From positions 1 through 46,098 of IMG/VR virus record IMGVR_UViG_3300043777_000169: DNA of 46,098 bases. One strand, 5' to 3'. The position numbers and the translations under genes were made by a program. The DNA is from a virus. This document shows, in pieces, positions 15,578 to 23,867 of the stretch (its first letter is position 1; every line of letters starts with the position of its first letter). The notes under the pieces were generated by a model. That model saw nothing but the letters and a program-made list of their open reading frames with translations. It was not told where the DNA came from and searched no databases.

Positions 15578-15961
15578 ATGCACGTCACCGAAAAGATTGT
15601 TGACGATAAAGGCGTCCATATCCTGTCGAGCACACTCGAAGCGGATGGACCGTTTGAAATTGCTTCCCCGAAGGCTGCGCTCGATGCGAAAGTCATCGCC
15701 ATTCGGCGCACCGACTCAGGCGGCGTTTTTGTGCAGACGGCCGTCACTATCACCGAGCCTGTGGCGGAAGCGCCAGAACCTGCGCCAGCGCCCGAGAAAA
15801 TGCCGACGCCGGAAGAACTGGCGACGGAATATCTCACGAGCACCGGACTAAGCGCGGAAGAAGCCAAGGGCGCGGTCGAACGGTTTGGCGCGGCGAAGAT
15901 TTTGGCGAAGAAAAACGCCAATCTGGACGTCGAGCTGGATGCGCTACTGGCCAAGAAGTAG
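15578..15961 (+). CDS. hypothetical head-module protein, 127 aa
   Basis: A 127-aa protein; ATG 15578 is chosen because of a GAGGAG site 6 nt upstream. The first half is strand-rich (MHVTEKIVDDKGVHILSSTL), then comes a Pro/Ala/Glu linker (EAPEPAPAPEKMPTPEELA) and a helical end (SAEEAKGAVERFGAAKILAK) resembling a small UBA-like helix bundle. It lies just after the capsid gene. It may be a capsid accessory or head-stabilising protein, by position only. Confidence 0.7.
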   Translation: MHVTEKIVDDKGVHILSSTLEADGPFEIASPKAALDAKVIAIRRTDSGGVFVQTAVTITEPVAEAPEPAPAPEKMPTPEELATEYLTSTGLSAEEAKGAVERFGAAKILAKKNANLDVELDALLAKK

Positions 15962-16630
15962 ATGCGGCGCAACGCCAACGAAGCCGTCGAGAAGCGCGAG
16001 TGTCCGCCGGAAGTCGCTCGGGAACTCACGCTTGCAGGCGGCTTAAACCACTACGGCGAAGCCATGTTCCGCGTGGTCTGGGGCTACAACCGGATCGTGC
16101 CCATGACTGGCCAGTGGGAAGAGTGGGAGAAGTCGGTCGCCACATTGACCGACAAACTCACAGGCCACACGGAAAGCCGAGAGTTCATCCGTCTCGTCAG
16201 TTCCGTGGTCGAAACGCGCCTCGAACCGAAATATCTTCCGGCGAATTGCTGGCATCTTGAAAAGTGGTGTCCGCCGGAAGACTACGGCTCTCCCGAGCTC
16301 TGGCGCAAGCAGGGCGAGGAAGTAGTGGCGGGGCTGACCGTCGACACCGCGGGAGAATTCCCGAGCCGTGGGGAGTACGAGCTGGTCTTTCCACTCACCA
16401 CCGACTTCACCGGGATGGGGAAACCTTTGCCGCTCACCGCGGACATGGCGGCGAACCTGGCACGGCTCGTGAGGGCCGGAAAAGAGCGCTTCTCGTTTGT
16501 GCAGCGCAAGGCGGCCATCGAGCAGCGGTTGGTCCGCGAGGAAGAGGGCTTCAGCCGCAAGGCCATCGACATTATGAAAGATGGGATGCGGCCCTACGCT
16601 GGAGAAGCCTTCGTGACGGTGCCCAAATGA
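15962..16630 (+). CDS. hypothetical protein, 222 aa
   Basis: An unassigned 222-aa protein starting directly after the previous stop. It has an N-terminal basic helix, then an aromatic-rich alpha/beta part (LNHYGEAMFRVVWGYNRIVP, YEWCPPEDYG-like WHLEKWCPPEDYG) and a long charged helix near the end (RKAAIEQRLVREEEGFSRKA). It overlaps the next gene by an ATGA junction. It lies in the head-completion region and may be a virion or assembly protein. No catalytic motif is seen. Confidence 0.7.
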   Translation: MRRNANEAVEKRECPPEVARELTLAGGLNHYGEAMFRVVWGYNRIVPMTGQWEEWEKSVATLTDKLTGHTESREFIRLVSSVVETRLEPKYLPANCWHLEKWCPPEDYGSPELWRKQGEEVVAGLTVDTAGEFPSRGEYELVFPLTTDFTGMGKPLPLTADMAANLARLVRAGKERFSFVQRKAAIEQRLVREEEGFSRKAIDIMKDGMRPYAGEAFVTVPK

Positions 16631-16977
16631 CTTCGGTGATGGTCTTCGTCAAGCGCAGCGGAGTTCTGGTGGCTTGCCGCAACTTTCAGGTTCCGGACGG
16701 CTGCTTCTGGCGCTGCGCGCACTGCGACACGATTCTCATGCGAGCCTCGTTTGGAGTGCTCAACGGCCTCACACGCTGCACTTGTGGCAGCGACGTGGAG
16801 TTGCTGGTGGATGGCCAAGCCGTCGACGTCGACGAGTTGAATGTACTGGCCGGAAGGCAGCCGAATGCAACCGCAGAACCTACGCCTGCGCCGCAGCGGG
16901 TGAATGATGAAGATTTCTTACGCGAATGCGGCATCGCGATGGAGGAGAAAGATAAATGCTCGACGCCAGAATCGTAA
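16627..16977 (+). CDS. zinc-ribbon-like protein, 116 aa
   Basis: Starts at ATG 16627 in an ATGA overlap. Cysteines in WRCAHCDTI and TRCTCGSD, about 20 residues apart, fit a single zinc ribbon in the first half. The second half is acidic and Pro-rich. It overlaps the next gene by 22 bp. It belongs to the run of small zinc-binding proteins that characterises this genome. Function unknown. Confidence 0.65.
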   Translation: MTSVMVFVKRSGVLVACRNFQVPDGCFWRCAHCDTILMRASFGVLNGLTRCTCGSDVELLVDGQAVDVDELNVLAGRQPNATAEPTPAPQRVNDEDFLRECGIAMEEKDKCSTPES

Positions 16978-17828
16978 TCAACGTAAGCGATACCCCGCAC
17001 GCCCACCACAACGGGCTGAGCGGCAACTACATCGTCCCCGCCAAGGGCGACAAACAGGAATTCGGAATGCTTGTGGTCTATAGCGCCCACGAAATTCAGG
17101 ACGTGGGCAACCAGGCAAAAACCGAACACTGGCCGTCTTCAGTTTCGGTCGCGATGGATATTCTCGGGATGAATTCGGATGCCATGGCGCACAGCCAGGG
17201 CAGCACTCCCGGAGCTGAGAAGTGGGGAATCTATCTTTGCGAAGCAGCTCCCGACATACCGAAGGAGTTGTCGCAGGCAATCGCTGAAGAGGCGATCTTC
17301 CTGAATGAAAATCCGCCCGAAATCAAACAGCGGCGGGACCGGAAAACCCGCATGATGCTGGCGACCACAGTCGATCCGCCAGAGATCGCGGAGAAGAAAC
17401 AGGCGCTCTCGGATAGGGTCGTAAAGCTGCGGGAAGAATTCAACGCGGCCTGTCGGAAACTCGTGACCCGCGCCGAAGTTGCCAAGGCGAAGCACAATCT
17501 GCAGATCGAAGATCAGCGCCTCGTCGCAGAAGGTGACTTGCTTTACGCGGGCAACGAAGCCGCGAAGCGCAACATTAACGAATTGCACAAAGGCGCATCT
17601 CGCAGACTGGGACAGGAGCGCCCTTGGTGCTACCTCGTGAAACAACTGGTCGACTGTCCCGGATGCGGAGCGAAGATCGGCGAGAACATCCTCACTTGCC
17701 CGTCATGCACCGGATGGCTGGATGAAGGAATTGAAGAACTGCGGGCGATGAAGCCGAAAGACCGCGCCCTCAAGATGTATCCCGAACGCTACGGCGAACC
17801 AGTTCCGGCGAGCGGCAAGAGGGCCTAG
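16956..17828 (+). CDS. hypothetical protein with C-terminal zinc ribbon, 290 aa
   Basis: A 290-aa protein. The N-terminal half is alpha/beta (MLDARIVINVSDTPHAHHNG, EFGMLVVYSAHEIQDVG). The middle is a long charged helix, probably a coiled coil (EIAEKKQALSDRVVKLREEF through EVAKAKHNLQIEDQRLV). A zinc ribbon follows near residue 235 (DCPGCGAKIGENILTCPSCT). This layout suggests a protein-bridging or nucleic-acid-contacting factor in the morphogenesis block, but no family is recognised. Confidence 0.7.
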   Translation: MLDARIVINVSDTPHAHHNGLSGNYIVPAKGDKQEFGMLVVYSAHEIQDVGNQAKTEHWPSSVSVAMDILGMNSDAMAHSQGSTPGAEKWGIYLCEAAPDIPKELSQAIAEEAIFLNENPPEIKQRRDRKTRMMLATTVDPPEIAEKKQALSDRVVKLREEFNAACRKLVTRAEVAKAKHNLQIEDQRLVAEGDLLYAGNEAAKRNINELHKGASRRLGQERPWCYLVKQLVDCPGCGAKIGENILTCPSCTGWLDEGIEELRAMKPKDRALKMYPERYGEPVPASGKRA

Positions 17829-18003
17829 TTCACGCCGCGCTGGATGACAAACAAGAGATCGCGCTGATCTTCGCACCTGCAGCGGGCGATCGCGTTGCGC
17901 AACCAGCTTTCTTTGCAATTTCGGCAGTGCCACAGTTCGGCATTTTGATCCCAAACAATATCCGCTTTCCCTTGAACGGGTTCGATTCCTTCGGGTCGCA
18001 CTG
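17829..18003. other. 175-bp gap with two weak opposing frames
   Basis: No clear gene. A leftward frame ending at 17825 encodes a C-x2-C...C-x-C segment (WHCRNCKESWLRNAIARCRC) but has no ribosome site and would start inside the next gene. A rightward frame over the same bases also reads like protein (LIFAPAAGDRVAQPAFFAIS) but has no start codon. One of them may be a gene remnant. Confidence 0.35.
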
Positions 18004-18780
18004 ATGCCAGTCCTCGCATCCTCAGCCTACAACACAGCGGAAGACGTTCTCAACCGGATTCGGGTCATCATCAACGACTCGGAAATTGCCGGAGGAGACG
18101 TGCTGACCGACACCGCTCCGTTTACCTTCACCCTGCTCAACGGAGCTTATGAACGGGTGCAGTTGGAGCTGGCCAAGGCGGGCGTTGAAACCTTCACGGC
18201 GGAGTGGTGGCTGATTGGGCTGCCCCTCATGCCCACGGTCGACCCGGAAGCGCGGATGGTGGTCGACGACACGGGCTGTAACATTCTCTATCCGAATGGA
18301 GTTGGCGATGTCTTTTCGATGACGCCGCAACTGCCGACCAACCTGGTGCTGCCGCTGGAACTTTACGAGCGCCAGACCAACACGACCAACTTCGCCGCGC
18401 GCATGAAGCAACCGGAGGGCGGCCTCACGGCGATCGAGCAGCAGGATTTTCTCGTCGACTGGGAATGGCAGACGGACGGCCTTCGCTTTCGCGGAGCACA
18501 GCAATCCCAAGACGTAAAGATCAAGGGCGAACAGCAGCTACCTTTGCTGGTCACGCCCACCACTCCCGTGCCCATCCGCGGAGTGTTGAACGCCGCCGCT
18601 TATTTTGGGGCGATGATTTTCGCGGAGTCGCGGGGCGGCATCATCGCGCCCCAATACAAAACGCACGCCGACGAGGAAATATTTTTACGCTTGCAGATTT
18701 CCGCGCGGCGGCGACAGCGCCAGCAGATAAGACGGCGTCCTTACTCCGGCCGTGGTGGCCGCGGTTATCCCAATCTTTAG
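18004..18780 (+). CDS. putative head-tail connector or neck protein, 258 aa
   Basis: A 258-aa protein beginning with helices (AEDVLNRIRVIINDSEIAGG, NGAYERVQLELAKAGVETFT), the style of head-tail adaptor proteins, followed by strand-rich sequence (RMVVDDTGCNILYPNGVGDV). The C-terminal 30 residues are strongly basic (ARRRQRQQIRRRPYSGRGGR). Its place after the capsid and before the large tail protein fits a connector. The function is inferred from position and general form. Confidence 0.65.
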   Translation: MPVLASSAYNTAEDVLNRIRVIINDSEIAGGDVLTDTAPFTFTLLNGAYERVQLELAKAGVETFTAEWWLIGLPLMPTVDPEARMVVDDTGCNILYPNGVGDVFSMTPQLPTNLVLPLELYERQTNTTNFAARMKQPEGGLTAIEQQDFLVDWEWQTDGLRFRGAQQSQDVKIKGEQQLPLLVTPTTPVPIRGVLNAAAYFGAMIFAESRGGIIAPQYKTHADEEIFLRLQISARRRQRQQIRRRPYSGRGGRGYPNL

Positions 18781-18789
18781 GAGCTCAAC

Positions 18790-19212
18790 ATGAAATCACT
18801 TTTCCGCCTTTTCTTTCAACTCTGGATTCTGCCATCCTTCGGCAAATTCACCATGACCCCGACTCTGGTATACGTGGACGCCACCGGTCCCGTGATCCGC
18901 GTCGGCTTTAACGTCGCCGTCTCCGGCAACTATGTGGCTGGTGGCGATACCATCAACCTTTCCACCGCCGCGCAAGACCCGGCTTTCGTGGGCCTGGTAG
19001 CCGCCATAGAATCTCTCGGCGCTCCCATCGATTTTGACTGCTGGGATGCGGGTGGGGATATCACCTACATCGTTGCCCCTTCGATCGGGACCACCGCCGC
19101 AAACAACAAGGTGAAGATCGGCTCTTCGCTCGGCAGCGAAATCTCCGGCGCTTATTCCTCTCTGAGCGTCACCCTGAAACTTATCGGCGAAGCGGTCTTC
19201 AACAAGCTGTAA
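18790..19212 (+). CDS. small virion-type protein, 140 aa
   Basis: A 140-aa beta-rich protein with an AGGAG site upstream of ATG 18790. The first 17 residues are hydrophobic (MKSLFRLFFQLWILPSF) and could be a signal or membrane segment, although an internal ATG (MTPTLVYVDATGPVIRVGFN) could be the true start. The remainder reads as a compact strand protein with no motif. It lies between the connector candidate and the 1108-aa tail protein. Confidence 0.65.
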   Translation: MKSLFRLFFQLWILPSFGKFTMTPTLVYVDATGPVIRVGFNVAVSGNYVAGGDTINLSTAAQDPAFVGLVAAIESLGAPIDFDCWDAGGDITYIVAPSIGTTAANNKVKIGSSLGSEISGAYSSLSVTLKLIGEAVFNKL

Positions 19213-19218
19213 TCCTCC

Positions 19219-22200
19219 ATGCTCACAGAAGACCTAGTCGACGTTCCTGTCGAAGTGTTTGGCGGGTACTGCCCGGCCATCGTGCCCGCCAACCTGCCGC
19301 CGGGAGCGGCCAATGTATGCCAGGATATGCAATTTCCCGAGACTGGGGCACGCACGCGGGGCGGCCTGGCCTTATATCGGTGGAGTGCCGGCGTTATCCC
19401 GAACGCCTCAATCAATGGCCTGAAAACCTACCTCACTCCTTCAGGCGGCCAGCAGCTGATGATCTGGGATTCGCTCGGGGATATGTTTTACGAAAGCCCC
19501 CAGGGCACGCTTAACCTGATCAATTCCCGGCCCTATCAGAACCTCTTCTACGAATCGCAAACGTTGTTTTCGCGGGAGTACCAGGCCTTTTCGAACGCAC
19601 TGGGTGGCTTCGACATCCCGCGGCAGTGGGACGCAAAGAACTGGGACCGGGTTTCGCATAGCGGACCCGGGGCCTCCCCCACCGCGAGCGACATTTCCTT
19701 CCCCATCGTCTCAATCTCCCGCGCCGCCACTACCGGCATCATCACCGTCCTACTAGAGATGCCCTACGGGACGGCGATTCAGAGCACCTATGTAGTGTCA
19801 GGTTTATTCCTGACTCTCAACGGAGTCACGGGGGACGCCAGCCTAGAGGGGAGCTTTCCGATCGCGAGTGTCGCTTCGGAGGATGGGGGCACGCAGACAC
19901 AAGTCACGCTCTGGGGCGGATATGGGTCATATCAGATTTCCGCTATGTCGCGGGCTGGTGGAGTCGTCACCGCTCAACTTTCCCAGACGCCCAACATCAC
20001 CGCTACCGAATCCATCATCATCGCGGGCAGTGAAGATCCCAGCTACGATGGCCTTTTTACGGCGGCCTCCATCAGCGGAAATACGGTGACGTGGGCGCAG
20101 GCCGGGACGAATTCGACGACTGCGGGCGGCTTGCTCTACGTGCAGAACTTCAGTGCTTCGGTCTACTCCGTCACGAGTCTCGGAATTGGCCAGCCGACCG
20201 GCGGATATCCGGCCTATAATCTCTTCGGAAATCAGGTCGCGCAGTTCCCGCCCGGCTACGACATTACCGTCTCCGGAAATACACAGCCAGATGCCGATGG
20301 AACGTTCCTGATTCAGAGCAACCCGCCGCCGGTCTATTACCCTCCGGGATCGGCTGGACTGCCAGCGGCCGCCGCGACTACCGGGCTTACCGTGGTCTAC
20401 TTCGGGACTCCCGGCTCATTCAGTGCCGGATTTGGCGGCACCGCCGTGGCGTCGCCTCCCGCATCTGCTCCGACGCCCACCGGAACGGGTGGCCCGACGG
20501 GACATATCTCGCAAGGGTTGCATCAGGTCTCTCTCGCCTTCATCAATCGCCAGGGCTATATCACGAAGGGCGCACCGCCGACGGACTGGAATGCCGGCGG
20601 GAACCTGCTCTCGTCTCTTTCTGGGATCACAACCGGGCCGCCGAATATCGCGCAGCGGCTCTTGCTGTTCACCCCAGCCATCAGTCCGCCCGCTGCGACT
20701 GGGACGTTCTATTCCCTTCCGACGGGCAGCCCAGAACTCACCTCAAACGCCAATCCGTTGCTCGCGGTCATGCTGATTCCCGACAACGTGACCACGACGG
20801 CCATTATTGATTTCTCGGATGCCATCCTGATCTCCGGATTCCAAGCGCAGTATCTCTTCAACGAGCTCGAACTGGGTGAATCGGGCTTCATGCTGGGCTA
20901 TAACGCGCGCACGACCTGGCTGGGAGAGCGGGCCCGGGTGCCGAACTTCCTGAATTTAGGTTTCGATGGCGGCTTCGGTGTGCCGACGGCCACAGTCCCG
21001 AATGGTTGGACGTTTGGCTATCCTGGCGGCGGTTCGGCGATAGCGGCGGGGCTTCCGGTGGACTGGGGAGACGCCTATGTCATCACCGGAGACGGCGCGA
21101 GCCCCATCAAAGGCCGGATTTTCCAGTCGGCGTATCAGGATTATCTCAACGTGGCGATCGTCGCCGCAAATACCAGCTACAGCGTCCGGGTGCGGTTGGC
21201 GAAGGCGGGAGGCTTAACTCAGGGCACGCTGAATATCAACCTGCAGTCGTCGATCGGCGGCTTCACGACGGTGGGGCTTGCGATTTCCGCGGCCCAGCTC
21301 ACCGCCACGTACCAGGAATTTGTGGCCACGCTGACCAACGTGCCGCTGACCAACCCTCCAACCGATTTGATCCTGCAGGTTTACGCGAGCGGGACTCCGA
21401 ATGCCGGAGGGCAGTTTCTCATCGACTCAATTCAGCCGTTCCCCACGAACACACCTTTCAACTCTTCGACCGCGCGCCTGTCCTACGCCTTCAACCCGGA
21501 AGGATTCGACTCCGTCACCGGGCAGGTGCAGATTCGTCCTGGAGATGGACAATTCCTGCGCGCTGGTTTCCCTTTGCGCAACTCGCTCTACCTGGCGAAA
21601 GATCACTACCTCGGCTATGTGGTCGACGACGGAGTGAACGAACCGGCGCTGTGGACGTTCACGGAAGTTTCTGCGACTGTGGGCATCTGCGGCCCGAACG
21701 CCGTCGACTGGAACGAAGAGTGGGCTGTGTTTGCGGAGCGCTCCGGCCTCTACATCTGCTGGGGATCGGACCCGATCAAACTGACGCCGGAAATTCAGAA
21801 CGATGCGACGTTCACCGGGCGCACCAGTTGGTCCTCGATCAACTGGGCCGCCGCGTCGACCATCTGGGTGCGGATTGACCGGATCAACAAGATGATTCTG
21901 GTGGGCGCACCGATTAACAATGCCACCACGCCGAATGCGGTTTTCATGCTCGATTACTGCTGGCTCGACTCGGCGGAAGATATCGCGGCGAATCCCATGG
22001 TGACCTACTCGGCATTCACCGGCAAGATTCTGGCCCATGGGCGCGGACGGCGCTGGTCGATCTGGTCGATCACCGCAAATGCGATGTGTTTTGCGGAGCG
22101 CACCACAGGCACCGTGCAACCGTTTTTTGGAAATGGCGTCGGCAACGGCCTGCTGTATGAGCAACTGGATTGTAAGGTACAACCCACCGACAACGGGGTC

Positions 22201-22545
22201 ACGATTCCGTGGAGCTATCAGACGTATGCCGTGCCGTCGCACCAGGAAGAGCAGATGTATCAACTGCGGTCCCATCGCAAACTTGCCGGCTATCTGAAAT
22301 TCCGCGTGGTCGGCGTTGGCGCTTTGAATCTGGCGATCTCGACGGCGCAGCGGTCCACGCTTTTGCGAGCGTACACGCTCTCTCTCAACCCGGCCGGCGA
22401 CGGGGAGCGGCCGCTTAACCTGCACGCTGAGCGATTCTTCATCAATTTTTCGAATTCCGGCCTCGGTAGCTGGGTGCAGATCGAAAAAACCATTTTGTGC
22501 GTGAAGAAGGACGCGGCAATGCTGACGCGCGGAGTTTCCTCCTGA
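19219..22545 (+). CDS. large tail or baseplate-type protein with carbohydrate-binding region, 1108 aa
   Basis: The N-terminal part (VPANLPPGAANVCQDMQFPE, then TRGGLALYR) resembles large podovirus virion proteins with a six-bladed-like strand core. Between about residues 160 and 395 there are three copies of a small strand domain with the theme G-x-x-D-x-S-x-x-G-x-F (GDASLEGSFPIASV, EDPSYDGLFTAASI, QPDADGTFLIQSN). Around 590-740 is a jelly-roll region like a carbohydrate-binding module (PNGWTFGYPGG to QFLIDSIQPFP). The C-terminal part is again strand-rich. It probably forms part of the tail hub or a host-binding tail component. No signal peptide. Confidence 0.75.
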   Translation: MLTEDLVDVPVEVFGGYCPAIVPANLPPGAANVCQDMQFPETGARTRGGLALYRWSAGVIPNASINGLKTYLTPSGGQQLMIWDSLGDMFYESPQGTLNLINSRPYQNLFYESQTLFSREYQAFSNALGGFDIPRQWDAKNWDRVSHSGPGASPTASDISFPIVSISRAATTGIITVLLEMPYGTAIQSTYVVSGLFLTLNGVTGDASLEGSFPIASVASEDGGTQTQVTLWGGYGSYQISAMSRAGGVVTAQLSQTPNITATESIIIAGSEDPSYDGLFTAASISGNTVTWAQAGTNSTTAGGLLYVQNFSASVYSVTSLGIGQPTGGYPAYNLFGNQVAQFPPGYDITVSGNTQPDADGTFLIQSNPPPVYYPPGSAGLPAAAATTGLTVVYFGTPGSFSAGFGGTAVASPPASAPTPTGTGGPTGHISQGLHQVSLAFINRQGYITKGAPPTDWNAGGNLLSSLSGITTGPPNIAQRLLLFTPAISPPAATGTFYSLPTGSPELTSNANPLLAVMLIPDNVTTTAIIDFSDAILISGFQAQYLFNELELGESGFMLGYNARTTWLGERARVPNFLNLGFDGGFGVPTATVPNGWTFGYPGGGSAIAAGLPVDWGDAYVITGDGASPIKGRIFQSAYQDYLNVAIVAANTSYSVRVRLAKAGGLTQGTLNINLQSSIGGFTTVGLAISAAQLTATYQEFVATLTNVPLTNPPTDLILQVYASGTPNAGGQFLIDSIQPFPTNTPFNSSTARLSYAFNPEGFDSVTGQVQIRPGDGQFLRAGFPLRNSLYLAKDHYLGYVVDDGVNEPALWTFTEVSATVGICGPNAVDWNEEWAVFAERSGLYICWGSDPIKLTPEIQNDATFTGRTSWSSINWAAASTIWVRIDRINKMILVGAPINNATTPNAVFMLDYCWLDSAEDIAANPMVTYSAFTGKILAHGRGRRWSIWSITANAMCFAERTTGTVQPFFGNGVGNGLLYEQLDCKVQPTDNGVTIPWSYQTYAVPSHQEEQMYQLRSHRKLAGYLKFRVVGVGALNLAISTAQRSTLLRAYTLSLNPAGDGERPLNLHAERFFINFSNSGLGSWVQIEKTILCVKKDAAMLTRGVSS

Positions 22546-22763
22546 TGATGACCTGTTCGGAAGGATGTGGGCAGTGGGCGCAGTGGCGGGTAAGTGTTCC
22601 AGAAAAAGACGCGACCGGGAAAGTCGTCAAGTTTCGCACCGTAGCACTGCCCTGCAGTACACACAAGAAATCCATGGAAGAAGCTGCGCTGAAATCCGAG
22701 CCGAGTCTCGATTTACGTTTCAATTTCGTTGGAGCAATTCCTGATGGCTTTAACCGTTCCTAA
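22545..22763 (+). CDS. small cysteine-containing protein, 72 aa
   Basis: Begins at ATG 22545, sharing one base with the stop of the large tail gene (TGATG). The 72 residues carry TCSEGCGQWAQWRVSVP and ALPCSTHKKS, a possible three- or four-ligand metal site (C, C, C, H). Its end overlaps the next gene by 20 bp. Function unknown. Confidence 0.6.
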   Translation: MMTCSEGCGQWAQWRVSVPEKDATGKVVKFRTVALPCSTHKKSMEEAALKSEPSLDLRFNFVGAIPDGFNRS

Positions 22764-22905
22764 CCTCGACCGGGTACAGAAAACCGATCCGAAACTGGGC
22801 GAAGCGGTGCAGCGCATCCAGCGCTACGCCAACTTGAACATCACCCCAGCAGCCGGGAACCGCGTACCGGTTCCGCCGATCAATGCCACTTCGATCAAAA
22901 CCTAG
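22744..22905 (+). CDS. short hypothetical protein, 53 aa
   Basis: A 53-aa protein (MALTVPNLDRVQKTDPKLGE, then AVQRIQRYANLNITPAAGNR and a Pro-rich end). Short proteins of this form, with a helix followed by a Pro tail, occur in podovirus tail modules. It fits tightly between its neighbours, overlapping the upstream gene by 20 bp and ending 1 nt before the acetyltransferase start. Confidence 0.6.
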   Translation: MALTVPNLDRVQKTDPKLGEAVQRIQRYANLNITPAAGNRVPVPPINATSIKT

Positions 22906-22906
22906 C

Positions 22907-23302
22907 ATGCTGGTCCGCCCCTATATCGCATCCGACGCCGAAGCAGTGAAAGCTCTACACCATAAACAAGGGCTGGAATACGAACTTCCTGACCTCGAAG
23001 CGCCGGGGATGTTAGTTCGTGCAGTGATTGAAGAAGACGGGGAAATCACCGATGCGGCATTTCTGCGCAAAACCAGCGAAGCGTATTGGTTATTCGACCC
23101 GGCAAGCGCGAAGCGGGACCGACTGGGCAAAATGCTGGTGCTGAGCAAAGAACTTGTGGGTCCGGCAGCGCGCGCGGGATTTGAAGATGTGCACGCTTTT
23201 CTGCCGCCCCACATCGTAGACACGAAGCTCGACCGAACCCTGCTGCGCCTGGGCTGGGTGCATCCGCTGTGGACCTGCTACAGCCGAAAGGTGGGGAATT
23301 AA
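22907..23302 (+). CDS. GNAT-like acetyltransferase, 131 aa
   Basis: A protein of the GNAT acetyltransferase type, which transfers an acetyl group from acetyl-CoA. The start MLVRPYIASDAEAVKALHHK is the usual first strand and helix. A central strand pair follows (MLVRAVIEEDGEITDAAFLR), then a helix region with RLGKMLVLSKELVGPAARAG, in the position of the CoA loop but lacking a clear Q-x-x-G-x-G/A. LRLGWVHPLWTCYSRKV forms the C-terminal strand. ATG 22907 is used. GNATs are recurrent in phage tail modules, where their substrate is unknown. Confidence 0.75.
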   Translation: MLVRPYIASDAEAVKALHHKQGLEYELPDLEAPGMLVRAVIEEDGEITDAAFLRKTSEAYWLFDPASAKRDRLGKMLVLSKELVGPAARAGFEDVHAFLPPHIVDTKLDRTLLRLGWVHPLWTCYSRKVGN

Positions 23303-23303
23303 G

Positions 23304-23867
23304 ATGGCGCGCGGACAATCGGGGGCGGCGACAAATCAGCTGAACCTCACAAATTCTGTGGCGGGTCAGGAGGGGGCGCAATCGCAAGCCCTCGAAAGCA
23401 ACCTGATACCGGGCTACGAGTCGCTGATGGATACCGGCTACATGAACCCCGCGGAAGAGAACGCGGCCACCACCAGCGAAATGGGGTCCGCAACAGCTCC
23501 ATTCCAGAGCGCGGAATTCAAAGCGGCAAATCGCGCCGGAGCCACGAAGAACGCAGCCGCACTCCCGGCCGAGCAAGACGCATTGGCCCTCGAAGAAGGA
23601 CAGGCCTCTGGAAACGCGGCCGCTGATCTGCAAAAGCAGAAGCTGCAGGGCCAGGAGCTGGGCATGTCGGGCGAGAGCGGACTCGAAGAAGGAAATCTGC
23701 GCGCGATGGAAGAAGCGTATGGGCTAGGACCGGGAACGCTACAGGCGCGAGCCGCTGGGCCGAGCTGGACGCAGGGCTTCCAGCAATTCAGTCAGGGACT
23801 CAATCAAGATGTGCAAGCAGGCCAAGGAATCGGCTCAATGATGGCCAGCGGCGGGGGAGGCGGCTAG
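23304..23867 (+). CDS. putative internal virion or ejection protein, 187 aa
   Basis: A 187-aa, low-complexity Ala/Gly/Gln/Glu-rich helical protein (NAAALPAEQDALALEEGQAS, AADLQKQKLQGQELGMSGES) with a Gly-rich end. Such proteins between the tail hub and fibres are often podovirus ejection or internal proteins, carried in the capsid and delivered with DNA. This is inferred from composition and position; no motif is diagnostic. It starts 1 nt after the GNAT stop. Confidence 0.6.
   Translation: MARGQSGAATNQLNLTNSVAGQEGAQSQALESNLIPGYESLMDTGYMNPAEENAATTSEMGSATAPFQSAEFKAANRAGATKNAAALPAEQDALALEEGQASGNAAADLQKQKLQGQELGMSGESGLEEGNLRAMEEAYGLGPGTLQARAAGPSWTQGFQQFSQGLNQDVQAGQGIGSMMASGGGGG

Noticed and set aside
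21427-22425. Long leftward open frame (332 codons) opposite the large tail gene
   Set aside because: Arg/His/Gly-rich composition typical of antisense reading; the forward gene is continuous and sensible.
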